Origin: Gaetbulibacter sp. 4G1
GTDB taxonomy: Bacteria > Bacteroidota > Bacteroidia > Flavobacteriales > Flavobacteriaceae
Length of the DNA: 64,000 nucleotides
Assembly: GCF_002741945.1 (NCBI RefSeq)
Contig: NZ_MDVN01000022.1
Location: 868,001-932,000, forward strand
Direction of reading: 5' to 3'
A program made the translations under genes and the position numbers. Within the stretch, counting starts at the first letter, position 1. The number at the start of each line of letters is the position of its first letter. The notes under the pieces were generated by a model. It was not told the origin of the DNA. It made no database searches and saw only the letters and a list, made by a program, of their open reading frames with translations. Of this stretch, positions 1 to 8,390 are shown piece after piece.

Positions 1-2
1 TT

Positions 3-995
3 ACTGGAGGAGATTTAAGAGGCGATAAGTATTTAAATACAATTTCTGTAGATCAAGTTGCGGCTCAAAAATTATCTAAGTATACAAGAATACCATCATT
101 AACATTATCTACTGATGGTGGAGTTGGTTACAAATCAAGAGCTTCAACTCTATCATTTGATTCTACAGGAAAAGCTATTCCTTCGGAACACCGACAAAGA
201 GAAATTTTTGAACGTTATTTTTCTCCAACGGGAGGAGCTACATCTGCTGAAAGACGTAAAAGTTTGCAGCAAGACAAAAAAATTGTAGACTTAGTTTTAG
301 AAGATAGTAAACGCCTTAAAAAGCAGTTGGGTTATAATGATAATGTAAAGCTAGATGAATACATGTCTTCTTTAAATTCAATTGAAGAGCAAGTAAAACG
401 AAATGAAAAGTGGTTGGATATTCCAATGAAGGAATTTGATGCCTCTTATATTAATTTGAATGTGGACGCTACCGTAAACCCTGAAGCATATTTGCGTTCA
501 ACAATGGACTTGATGATACTTGGTTTGCAAACCGATTTAACACGGGTTATGACATTTATGATGGGGCGTGAAGATGGTATGGGGCTTTTTGATGCTTTTC
601 CTAAACTAACTTTAAATTTAACAGGACATCATGGTATGACTCATGATAGGAAAACAGGTTATCAAGAACGTCTAGGAAAGTACGATCAATGGTTATCTAA
701 ACAATTTGCTTATTTCTTAGATAGAATGGAAAACACTCATGACGAGCATGGCTCCTTACTAGATAATACTTTAGTCTTATATGGAAGTGCTTGTTGCTCT
801 ACACATAATGCAAATAATTATCCGTTAGTCCTTGCTGGAGGATCGAAACTAGGTGTTAAGCATGGTTCTTATGAGGTTTTTGACCCTAAACATGTACATA
901 TGGCGAATTTATTTGTAAGCATGCTAAACAAACTTGGTGTTGAAACAGAATCATTTGGTGATAGCACAGGAGAATTACCTAAAATCTTATCTTAA
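3..995 (+). CDS. DUF1552 domain-containing protein, 3' part
   Basis: The gene enters from the left edge: the open frame runs from base 3 without a stop, giving 330 visible residues, so the first possible internal start at 264 is not the real one. The sequence matches my memory of the C-terminal part of the DUF1552 family (PF07586), with the phrase FERYFSPTGGA followed by a conserved stretch around VLEDSKRLKKQLG and KLDEYMSSLNSIEEQV. DUF1552 proteins are exported, often through a Tat signal that would lie outside the window, and usually travel with DUF1588/DUF1592 cytochrome-type proteins in Planctomycetes and Bacteroidota. Their biochemical function is unknown. A 40-base gap separates it from the sugar transporter, so an operon is likely. 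Confidence 0.8.
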   Translation, partial: TGGDLRGDKYLNTISVDQVAAQKLSKYTRIPSLTLSTDGGVGYKSRASTLSFDSTGKAIPSEHRQREIFERYFSPTGGATSAERRKSLQQDKKIVDLVLEDSKRLKKQLGYNDNVKLDEYMSSLNSIEEQVKRNEKWLDIPMKEFDASYINLNVDATVNPEAYLRSTMDLMILGLQTDLTRVMTFMMGREDGMGLFDAFPKLTLNLTGHHGMTHDRKTGYQERLGKYDQWLSKQFAYFLDRMENTHDEHGSLLDNTLVLYGSACCSTHNANNYPLVLAGGSKLGVKHGSYEVFDPKHVHMANLFVSMLNKLGVETESFGDSTGELPKILS

Positions 996-1035
996 TTTAT
1001 AAATTCAATTTATAATTTCATTTTTTAAAATTTAT

Positions 1036-2322
1036 ATGACCAACCAAAAGACTGCGCCAATAGTAAGTAAAAAACTGTTATTACCATTTGTACTTGTCAC
1101 ATTCTTGTTTTTTGCTTGGGGCGTTCCTGGCAGTATGACAGAGCCACTCATTTCTGCATTTAAAGATATTTTTAAAGGAATGAGCAACTTTCAAGCTTCA
1201 CTTGTACAGGCTGCTTTTTATGGAGCATACTTTGTTTGGGCAATTCCAGCCGCATTTTTAGTTAAAAAAACGAGTTATAAAACCACTATAATGGTTGGTA
1301 TTATATTGTATGCTATTGGTGCATACCTATTTATTCCTGCAAGTCAAGCTCAGGAATACAATTATTTTTTAGTAGCACTTTTTACTTTAGCAACTGGAAT
1401 TTCGTTTTTAGAAACCTCTGCAAACCCATATATTATTGCAATGGGCGACGAAAAAACCGCAGTACAAAGGTTAAACCTTGCTCAATCATTTTTCCCTTTT
1501 GGATCATGGATTGGAACAATTATAGCCGGACAAGCTATTTTGAGTAACCTAAAAAGCGCTGAAGATAAAGTTGATATGACGGTAAAACAATTAGCAACTT
1601 TGCAAACTGAGGAGTTAGAAATTCTTGCTTCACCTTATAGTTATATTGCAATTGTCGCAGTAGTTTTTTTAGTCATTTTTAGTGTAACTAAAATGCCTGC
1701 TTATAAAGATGATGATGACGAAAACTTCTTCGCTGTATTTGGTAAAAACCTCAAAAAACGGCGGTACTTATTTTCAATAGCCGCACTTTTTTGTGCTATG
1801 GCTGCTCAGTTTGGAACGTTTGCCTTTGTGATTCCTTATCTAAAAGAATATTATGTAGAGGCTGGTGAATTGGTTAAAGGTGGACGTGCAGGGGAACTCT
1901 TAGCATATGGGGTTTTTCTTTTTATGATAATGCGTTTTGTGTGCACATGGCTAATGAAATTTATCAAACCAAATAAGCTTCTTGCAATCATGTCTAGTCT
2001 TGCTGTCTTTTTTACTATCTGTGCCATTTTGTTTCCAGGAAACATAGGCGGAGTGTGTTTAATTTTAGTATGTGGATGTGTGTCATTATTATTTCCAACT
2101 ATTTATGGTATTGGATTGCAAGGATTGTCCTCTGTAGAAACTAAGATAGGAGCTTCTGGCCTTATAATGACAATTATTGCTGTAGGGATTATGAACCCTG
2201 TTCAAGGTTTTGTTATTGATAAAACTTCGATAAACATTTCTTATATCTGTACACTTATTCCATTTATTATTTTGGTGTTTTATGGTTTAAAAATTGAAAA
2301 ATTCTCGAATCGAAAAGCTTAA
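1036..2322 (+). CDS. FucP-type sugar:H+ symporter, MFS (FHS family)
   Basis: A 428-residue inner-membrane transporter with about twelve hydrophobic helices. It belongs to the fucose-galactose-glucose:H+ symporter branch of MFS: the signature ISFLETSANPYI (around residue 130) holds the conserved Glu of FucP, and the end carries PVQGFVIDK. The first helix reads WGVPGSMTEPL, where FucP proteins normally have LND; Glu36 therefore appears to stand where the proton-coupling Asp46 of E. coli FucP would be (my alignment by eye). The substrate cannot be told from sequence; fucose, galactose, N-acetylhexosamines or a related deoxysugar are all possible. It sits between the DUF1552 gene and the cytochrome c peroxidase gene, same strand. 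Confidence 0.85.
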   Translation: MTNQKTAPIVSKKLLLPFVLVTFLFFAWGVPGSMTEPLISAFKDIFKGMSNFQASLVQAAFYGAYFVWAIPAAFLVKKTSYKTTIMVGIILYAIGAYLFIPASQAQEYNYFLVALFTLATGISFLETSANPYIIAMGDEKTAVQRLNLAQSFFPFGSWIGTIIAGQAILSNLKSAEDKVDMTVKQLATLQTEELEILASPYSYIAIVAVVFLVIFSVTKMPAYKDDDDENFFAVFGKNLKKRRYLFSIAALFCAMAAQFGTFAFVIPYLKEYYVEAGELVKGGRAGELLAYGVFLFMIMRFVCTWLMKFIKPNKLLAIMSSLAVFFTICAILFPGNIGGVCLILVCGCVSLLFPTIYGIGLQGLSSVETKIGASGLIMTIIAVGIMNPVQGFVIDKTSINISYICTLIPFIILVFYGLKIEKFSNRKA

Positions 2323-2433
2323 TAAATGTAAATATTGAGTGCAACATTAATATAGTATTTTATTCGTGCTGAACGATATAATCAGAAAAATCTATAGTAC
2401 TGAATAAATTAAAAAAACAGCTTAAATATTTAA

Positions 2434-3453
2434 ATGTATTCTAAAAAGGCTTTTACATTTTTGTTTTTTGTTATTTGTTTGTCTTTTCAAATATCTAGTC
2501 AAACCAATATAAATCAAGAAGCGCAAAGTTTAAGAGAAATACTAATGCCCTATTTTGTTCCTGTAGAACAGGATAATCAATATCTTAATGATAATCAAAA
2601 AAAGATTGATTTAGGAAGGCACTTATATTTTGATAAAAGACTTTCTTTAAACAGTACAATCTCTTGTAATAGTTGCCATGATTTAAAAAAAAATGGAACA
2701 AATGGAGCTTTTTTTCTCAAAGAGAAAGAAGATGGAAATACATTTAGAGATACTCCAACTATTTATAATGTAGCAACACTATCTATGTTTAATGCCGATG
2801 GAGGTATTACTAGTTTAAAAGAAAAATTAAGACATTCACTAATAAACCCTTATGAAATGAACGTGAATGATGAACATATAATTGTGCAGAGACTTGAAGA
2901 CGTATCGACTTATAATACTTTGTTCCGGTCTGCCTTTCCTAAAAGCGATAAAGCTATTTCTTTTGATAATATAATTGAGGCGTTACAAGCCTTTATTAAG
3001 GGATTAGAAACACCAGCACCGATTGATTTATTTATTAAAGGGAATAATAACGCTTTATCAAAAGAAGAAATTGAAGGAGGATACATTTTTAACTCCAAAA
3101 GCTGTTATTCTTGTCATACAGGGTCAAATTTTGGTGGTCAAATGATCCAAAAATTAGGAATTAATGAAGATTGGCCTAACAAGAACGATTTGGGATATTA
3201 TCGGATAAAAAAAATATCCGCTTACAAAATGTTTTTTAGAGTTGCTCCTTTAAGGAATGTTGAAAAAACGGCCCCATATTTTCATGATGCTTCTGCTAGC
3301 CAATTGTGGTATGCTGTAAAACTAATGGGAAGACATGAAAGAGGTTTAGAAATTAATAAGGAAGAAGCCTTAAAAATTCAGTTGTTTTTAAGTACTCTTT
3401 CTGGAGAAATCCCTAAAGATTACATAAAAGAACCAAAGTATTTATTAAACTAA
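2434..3453 (+). CDS. di-heme cytochrome c peroxidase family protein
   Basis: A 339-residue exported protein: the first 22 residues form a signal peptide ending SSQ. Two heme c motifs are visible, CNSCH at residues 78-82 and CYSCH at 224-228, the spacing of the bacterial di-heme peroxidase (CcpA/MauG) family (PF03150). Known members act in the periplasm, either reducing H2O2 with electrons from cytochrome c or, like MauG, oxidising a protein or small substrate. The gene lies 10 bases ahead of the PQQ-propeller lipoprotein, so they are probably co-transcribed and might form one periplasmic redox unit; that is inference. The 111-base gap before it contains no clear terminator. Confidence 0.88.
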   Translation: MYSKKAFTFLFFVICLSFQISSQTNINQEAQSLREILMPYFVPVEQDNQYLNDNQKKIDLGRHLYFDKRLSLNSTISCNSCHDLKKNGTNGAFFLKEKEDGNTFRDTPTIYNVATLSMFNADGGITSLKEKLRHSLINPYEMNVNDEHIIVQRLEDVSTYNTLFRSAFPKSDKAISFDNIIEALQAFIKGLETPAPIDLFIKGNNNALSKEEIEGGYIFNSKSCYSCHTGSNFGGQMIQKLGINEDWPNKNDLGYYRIKKISAYKMFFRVAPLRNVEKTAPYFHDASASQLWYAVKLMGRHERGLEINKEEALKIQLFLSTLSGEIPKDYIKEPKYLLN

Positions 3454-3463
3454 AAAATATAAA

Positions 3464-5053
3464 ATGAAGCTGCTATTTAAATTATTATTTTGTTGTGGAC
3501 TATTAATTTCCTGTAGTACTTCAAAAAAAAATGTAGTTACAGTTGATGGAAGCGAAAATCAATGGCCAATGTCTGGAGGTCCAGATGGTAGTTGGAAAGT
3601 TGAAACAGCTTTAAAAGTCCCAACCAAATGGTCTGTTAGAACAGGAGAAAATATAAAATGGAAAAAATCACTACCAGAAGGAGGCCAAAGTGGGATTGCT
3701 ATTTGGGATGATAAAATATTTTTTACTATTAACCCTCCAAATGATGATCCTAAATACTCCAAAGATTCTGAGCTTAAAGGTGGGGCTTCTAGTAAAGACA
3801 TAATTTTACTTTGTTTAAATGCAAATAATGGCGAAACCTTATGGAGTAAAACTGTAAAAGGAATCATTGAAAGTGAGTATAATTATGGTTTTAGTGATGC
3901 AACAACACCGACTCCAATGACGGACGGGAACCATGTTTGGGCAATCAATGCAAGTGGAGGAATGGCTTGCTTTTCAATGAGCGGTAATTTAATTTGGGAA
4001 CGCACATGGCAACCAATTCCTGTTACACCAAATCGGCCATTTAACAAACAGTTTGATTCTATTCTTTTTAAAGATTTGATTTTAAATGTAGAGCCTGCTG
4101 AAGAAAACGATTCTGTTAGAACTACGGAATGGAACTATCTACACGCTTTTGATAAAATAACGGGAAAAAGGGTATGGGTAACTAAAGAAGCTGTAACTAA
4201 TTACAATACTCCGGTTTTAGGAGAAACTCATGATGATAAACCAGCTATACTAATTGGTAGAGGGGGTCCCCATAGCGTACCAGAGCGACCAGTTGGTTTA
4301 AGTCTAATTAATTTAGATAAAGAGAATCAAGGAGATGCGTTATGGAATTGGGAACCTAATGATAAAAACAATATTTCTGGCTGGGGAGCTTTAAGCACTC
4401 AACATTGGAATAAGGAAAAAGCATCATGGTTTTATGAAGGTAAGTCGCACTTAACTATTGATACAAAAACAGGAGAATTAATCAGTCAAAATAACATGCG
4501 TACTGTTGATATTAATAAATATGATACTCTAGCTAAAAAATATAAGCTTCTAAAAAATGTAGAAATTAAAGATTTTGGAAGTAAGTATCACTACCATTAC
4601 CATTGTAACATTCAAGTTGAAAATGATGTTTATTTTATGGGGCTTTACAACCCATTTGTTAAGAGACACAATATGGTTAATGGAAACACAGAGTATCTCG
4701 AAGTTCCTGAAGAAATAAATGAAACAGGCGGTTTTGTTTGGGAAAAACAATCAAATGATGGCTTAAACTCTCAAGGGCAATTACATTCTTCTGATAGTAG
4801 AACTAGAGGAGGAGGCTTTCAAAAATGCTTTTTAGGGTCGCCCATAATGATAAATAACTATATTTATTTTACAAATGCTTTAGGGATTGTTTATGTTATT
4901 GATAGTAACGCGAAGAAACTAGACGAATCTGCAATTGTAGCTATAAATGATTTAGGAGAAAGAGGTAAAACATGGACCGTTAATTCACTAAGCTATGCAA
5001 ATGGTAATATTTACCATAGAACAATGAAAGAGATTATTTGTATTGGCAAATAA
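3464..5053 (+). CDS. PQQ-like beta-propeller lipoprotein
   Basis: A 529-residue lipoprotein: the signal peptide ends in the lipobox LISC with Cys17. The rest shows repeated propeller strands of the PQQ_2/PQQ_3 type, for example NGETLWSKTV, ITGKRVWVT and KTGELISQ, each a G-x-x-x-W blade end. It is therefore an envelope beta-propeller, either a quinoprotein-like oxidoreductase or a non-catalytic scaffold; I cannot see a convincing set of PQQ-binding residues. A short His/Tyr alternation, KYHYHYHC near residue 375, is unusual and could bind metal. It follows the cytochrome c peroxidase by 10 bases and precedes a sialidase-family gene with its own promoter-like element. Confidence 0.8.
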   Translation: MKLLFKLLFCCGLLISCSTSKKNVVTVDGSENQWPMSGGPDGSWKVETALKVPTKWSVRTGENIKWKKSLPEGGQSGIAIWDDKIFFTINPPNDDPKYSKDSELKGGASSKDIILLCLNANNGETLWSKTVKGIIESEYNYGFSDATTPTPMTDGNHVWAINASGGMACFSMSGNLIWERTWQPIPVTPNRPFNKQFDSILFKDLILNVEPAEENDSVRTTEWNYLHAFDKITGKRVWVTKEAVTNYNTPVLGETHDDKPAILIGRGGPHSVPERPVGLSLINLDKENQGDALWNWEPNDKNNISGWGALSTQHWNKEKASWFYEGKSHLTIDTKTGELISQNNMRTVDINKYDTLAKKYKLLKNVEIKDFGSKYHYHYHCNIQVENDVYFMGLYNPFVKRHNMVNGNTEYLEVPEEINETGGFVWEKQSNDGLNSQGQLHSSDSRTRGGGFQKCFLGSPIMINNYIYFTNALGIVYVIDSNAKKLDESAIVAINDLGERGKTWTVNSLSYANGNIYHRTMKEIICIGK

Positions 5054-5096
5054 TATCAAATTTTAAAAGAGGACCTTTATAAAGCCTTAGTTATCA

Positions 5097-5104
5097 TAAA
5101 TTTG
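5097..5104 (+). promoter_or_regulatory. -7 element (TAAATTTG) ahead of the sialidase gene
   Basis: TAAATTTG is a perfect match to the Bacteroidota -7 consensus TAnnTTTG, 28 bases before the start codon at 5133. No TTG lies at the expected distance upstream; the nearest is TTT at 5076-5078, 18 bases away, so the promoter would be weak or activated. It suggests the sialidase-dioxygenase pair has its own promoter. Confidence 0.5.
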
Positions 5105-5132
5105 TGTTATTTAGTGTATAGAAACAAAAATT

Positions 5133-6263
5133 ATGATAAAAAACACTTTAATTTTAGGGTTAGTGCTGATACTTTTCTCGTGTAAAAGCAAAGAGAGCAA
5201 AAACAGAAACGAAGTCATTGAAGAAAAGCCTAAACTTGTACCGTTATTCAATACAGGTATGCAAGAAGGTGTGTCTTGTTACAGAATTCCTGCTATAGTA
5301 ACAGCTCCAAATGGCGATTTAGTTGCTGCAATAGATGAACGTGTACCATCTTGCGGAGATTTGAAATGGAGTAAAAATATTAATATTGTTATGCGAAGAA
5401 GTAGTGATAATGGTAAAACATGGACACCGATAGAAACCATTATTGATTACCCAGAAGGGAAGTCGGCATCAGACCCTTCAATGATTGTAGATAAAATGAC
5501 TGACGATATTTTTCTGTTTTATAATTTTATGAATTTAGATACAGAAAAAGACATTTACTATTTGCATGTCATGAAAAGTTCAGATAATGGAAAAACTTGG
5601 AGCAAACCAGAGGATATTACCTCACAAATAGCAAAACCAGAATGGCATAACGATTTTAAATTTATAACCTCTGGTCGAGGCATTCAAACCAGAACAGGTA
5701 AATTGCTCCATTGCATGGTAAATTTAGATAGTGGAATGCATCTTTTTGGAAGCGATGACCATGGAAAAACATGGAGTCTTTTTAACACACCAATAACTCC
5801 TGCAAACGAATCAAAAGTTGTTGAATTGGCAGATGGAAGTTGGATGGTCAATGCTAGAGTAAATAATAAAAAAGGAACCAGATATGTTCATATTTCAACT
5901 GATGAAGGAAAGACTTGGGTAACAAAACAAGAAACTCAACTTGAAGACCCAGAATGTAACGCTAGCATAATTAGATATACCTTAAAAAAAGAGGGTTACA
6001 AGAAAAATCGATTACTTTTTTCTAACGCAAAATCTGTAAAAGGACGTGTAAACATGACGGTGCGTATTAGCTATGATGAAGGTGAAACATGGAGTAAAGG
6101 CAAAACTATTTATACAGGACCATCTGCCTATTCATCATTAACCATTTTAAAGAATGGCGACATAGGTCTCTTTTTTGAAAAAGATGACTATAAAAAAAAT
6201 GAGTTTATAAGTTTTTCATTAAATTGGTTAACCGATGGAAGTGATAATTATATAAAATTATAA
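5133..6263 (+). CDS. sialidase-family exo-glycosidase lipoprotein
   Basis: A 376-residue lipoprotein (lipobox LFSC, Cys17) with the six-bladed sialidase fold. The YRIP motif carries the first arginine of the triad at Arg51. At least five Asp boxes of the form S-x-D-x-G-x-T-W are visible (SSDNGKTW twice, SDDHGKTW, STDEGKTW, SYDEGETW). Candidate second and third arginines are in VNARV and VKGRVNM, and the likely catalytic Tyr is in SAYSSL near the C terminus, so the active site looks intact. Family members (GH33 and relatives) release terminal sialic acid or related nine-carbon sugars; a different acidic sugar is possible. It probably acts on the cell surface or in the periplasm. The dioxygenase gene starts 3 bases after its stop. 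Confidence 0.85.
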   Translation: MIKNTLILGLVLILFSCKSKESKNRNEVIEEKPKLVPLFNTGMQEGVSCYRIPAIVTAPNGDLVAAIDERVPSCGDLKWSKNINIVMRRSSDNGKTWTPIETIIDYPEGKSASDPSMIVDKMTDDIFLFYNFMNLDTEKDIYYLHVMKSSDNGKTWSKPEDITSQIAKPEWHNDFKFITSGRGIQTRTGKLLHCMVNLDSGMHLFGSDDHGKTWSLFNTPITPANESKVVELADGSWMVNARVNNKKGTRYVHISTDEGKTWVTKQETQLEDPECNASIIRYTLKKEGYKKNRLLFSNAKSVKGRVNMTVRISYDEGETWSKGKTIYTGPSAYSSLTILKNGDIGLFFEKDDYKKNEFISFSLNWLTDGSDNYIKL

Positions 6264-6266
6264 ATT

Positions 6267-7151
6267 ATGAATGTTGCTAAAGACTTAGCAGATTATCATA
6301 AATCAATTTCTACTATTTTTAGTCAGCCAAAATCTGATAAAGAGTGGGAGCAATACAAGTTAAGTGATGAACAAATTCAGCATTACAACGAATTTGGATA
6401 TGTTTCTGGAATTAAACTTCTGGAAGATTGGCAAGTTGATGTCTTAAATAAAGAATTAGCAGAAATTGTAAACCCAAAACATCCTGCACACCATTTGTTT
6501 TATGAATTTCATTCAAACGAATCTGCTAATCCTGACGAAGTTTTATTTCATTCTTTAGGGCATTGGCGTATTACAGAAGCATTTCACGATGTACTTTGGA
6601 ATCCAGCTTTTGTAATGGCTGCAAGCCAATTGTTAGGTGACAAATCTGTACGATTTTGGCATGATCAATTATTTTGTAAACCAGCAAAACATGGAGGTGT
6701 CGTGGCATGGCATCAAGATTATTCATATTGGACACGAACCATTAAGATGCAACATTTAACATGCTGGACAGCGTTAGATGATGCAACTACAGATAACGGT
6801 TGTTTGCACTATGTTCCCAAAAGTCATAAATGGGGGTTATTGCAAGCACCAGAAATTGCCGGAGATATGAATGGCCTTTTACAATTTCTTTCAGAAGAAC
6901 AAAAAGCAGAGTTTAAACAAAAACCAATTGAATTAAAAAAAGGATATGCAACCTTTCATCATCCACTTATGGTTCATGGTTCGTACCAAAACAAATCAGA
7001 AAATAGCAGAAGGGCTTTTGTGCTTAATGTATTTGCCGATGGTACTTTAAGTAATTCAGATAATGAGCTTTTATCTGGAGTACCAATAATAAAAAAAGGA
7101 AATAAAATGGAAGGTAAATTTTTCCCATTAATATATAATTCTAATAAATAA
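6267..7151 (+). CDS. phytanoyl-CoA dioxygenase (PhyH) family protein
   Basis: A 294-residue cytosolic protein of the non-heme Fe(II)/2-oxoglutarate oxygenase family PF05721. The iron ligands are visible: H149 and D151 in WHQD, and the distal H237 in MVHGSY, followed by arginines (SRRAF, about 247-251) that would hold 2-oxoglutarate. Such enzymes hydroxylate small molecules, lipids or sugars; the substrate is unknown here. It is the last gene of the block, starting 3 bases after the sialidase-family gene and ending at the strong terminator. The context suggests modification or demethylation of a sugar released by the preceding enzyme, which is inference. Confidence 0.85.
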   Translation: MNVAKDLADYHKSISTIFSQPKSDKEWEQYKLSDEQIQHYNEFGYVSGIKLLEDWQVDVLNKELAEIVNPKHPAHHLFYEFHSNESANPDEVLFHSLGHWRITEAFHDVLWNPAFVMAASQLLGDKSVRFWHDQLFCKPAKHGGVVAWHQDYSYWTRTIKMQHLTCWTALDDATTDNGCLHYVPKSHKWGLLQAPEIAGDMNGLLQFLSEEQKAEFKQKPIELKKGYATFHHPLMVHGSYQNKSENSRRAFVLNVFADGTLSNSDNELLSGVPIIKKGNKMEGKFFPLIYNSNK

Positions 7152-7190
7152 AAACCTCAATCTATTTATAACTAAATAGTTGAGGTTTTT
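7151..7190. terminator. bidirectional intrinsic terminator, PhyH gene / tRNA-Leu
   Basis: AAAACCTCAA at 7151-7160 pairs with TTGAGGTTTT at 7180-7189, and an inner CTATTTA/TAAATAG stem extends it after one bulged T, closing on TAAC. The stem is followed by T residues on the plus strand and preceded by A residues, so it can end transcription from both sides: the catabolic block on plus and the tRNA on minus. Confidence 0.9.
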
Positions 7191-7195
7191 ATCTG

Positions 7196-7277
7196 TACTC
7201 AAGGTGGGAATCGAACCCACACTCTCGAAAGAACTGGATTTTGAATCCAGCGCGTCTACCAATTCCGCCACTTGAGC
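7196..7277 (-). tRNA. tRNA-Leu (anticodon CAA)
   Basis: Read on the minus strand, the acceptor stem GCTCAAG pairs with CTTGAGT (first pair G-U), followed by discriminator A at 7196. The anticodon arm is CTGGA-TTCAAAA-TCCAG, giving anticodon CAA, which reads UUG leucine codons. The T arm holds GGTTCGATTCC and the D arm TGGCGGAATTGGTAGACGCG, both typical of class II leucine tRNAs; the variable arm is short (about 11 bases). The CCA end is not encoded. Length is 82 bases. Confidence 0.95.
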
Positions 7278-7342
7278 ATTTTGGAGAGCAAAAATATAAA
7301 ATATTTTTTCTCCTAACTATTAAAATAGTCGCTTTTATCCTT

Positions 7343-7370
7343 TTGGAATTCAAATAAATCCCTAAATTTG
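7343..7370 (+). promoter_or_regulatory. Bacteroidota-type promoter of prs
   Basis: TTG at 7343-7345 and TAAATTTG at 7363-7370 are separated by 17 bases, a full match to the TTG-N17..20-TAnnTTTG consensus recognised by the Bacteroidota primary sigma factor. The start codon of prs is about 52 bases downstream. It is the cleanest promoter in the window. Confidence 0.75.
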
Positions 7371-7422
7371 CACCTCATTAAAAATAAGTAACCTTTTTCG
7401 ACTCATTAGCAAGTAGTTAGTT

Positions 7423-8364
7423 ATGACAAAAATTAAAACACGAGCCAAAATATTTGCATGCACACAAAGTACAACTTTAGCAGAAAAAATAGCTAAGGCT
7501 TATGGAGAAGATTTAGGGAGCGTAATAACCTCTACCTATAGTGATGGTGAGTTTCAGCCATCTTATGAAGAATCAATAAGAGGTACACGAATTTTTATTA
7601 TTGGATCAACAAATCCAAGTTCTGAAAATTTAATGGAACTATTGTTAATGATTGATGCTGCTAAACGAGCATCAGCAAGACATATTACTGCAGTTATGCC
7701 ATACTTTGGTTGGGCTAGACAAGACAGAAAAGACAAGCCTAGAGTTCCTATTGCTGCAAAATTAGTAGCAAAAATGTTAGAGGCAGCTGGTGCAACTCGT
7801 ATTATTACTATGGATTTGCACGCAGATCAAATCCAAGGATTTTTTGAAAAACCTGTAGATCATTTGTTTGCATCAACTATATTTTTACCATACTTAAAAA
7901 GCCTTGGTTTAGATAATTTAACCATTGCTTCGCCAGATATGGGAGGTTCTAAAAGAGCTTATGCATATTCAAAAGCATTAGAGAGTGATGTAGTAATTTG
8001 TTATAAACAAAGAGCTAAAGCTAATGTTATTTCGCATATGGAATTAATTGGTAATGTTGAAGGTAAAAATGTGGTGTTAGTTGATGATATGGTAGATACA
8101 GCAGGAACTTTAACAAAAGCCGCAGATTTAATGATGGAAAGAGGCGCTTTAAGTGTAAGAGCCATTTGTACACATCCTATATTATCTGGGAATGCTTATG
8201 AAAAATTAGAAAACTCAAAATTAGAAGAATTAATAGTAACAGATTCAATTCCGCTACAACAACAAAGTAGTAAAGTAAAAGTATTGAGCTGTGCAGATTT
8301 ATTTGCAAACGTTATGCATAAAGTGCACCATAATAAATCAATTAGTTCTCAATTTGTAATGTAA
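7423..8364 (+). CDS. prs: ribose-phosphate pyrophosphokinase
   Basis: Makes PRPP from ribose 5-phosphate and ATP for purine, pyrimidine, histidine and NAD synthesis in the cytosol. The 313-residue length is normal. The cation-binding segment DLHADQIQGFF lies at 131-141, the PRPP/ribose-phosphate loop VLVDDMVDTAGT at 218-229, and the ATP-flexible loop contains YFGWARQDRKDKPR at 94-107. The family needs Mg2+ and phosphate and is usually inhibited by ADP. It has a consensus promoter at 7343-7370 and is followed after 26 bases by rplY, a pairing commonly kept in Flavobacteriaceae. Confidence 0.97.
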   Translation: MTKIKTRAKIFACTQSTTLAEKIAKAYGEDLGSVITSTYSDGEFQPSYEESIRGTRIFIIGSTNPSSENLMELLLMIDAAKRASARHITAVMPYFGWARQDRKDKPRVPIAAKLVAKMLEAAGATRIITMDLHADQIQGFFEKPVDHLFASTIFLPYLKSLGLDNLTIASPDMGGSKRAYAYSKALESDVVICYKQRAKANVISHMELIGNVEGKNVVLVDDMVDTAGTLTKAADLMMERGALSVRAICTHPILSGNAYEKLENSKLEELIVTDSIPLQQQSSKVKVLSCADLFANVMHKVHHNKSISSQFVM

Positions 8365-8390
8365 ATTAATAATTAATATATAAATAGAAA

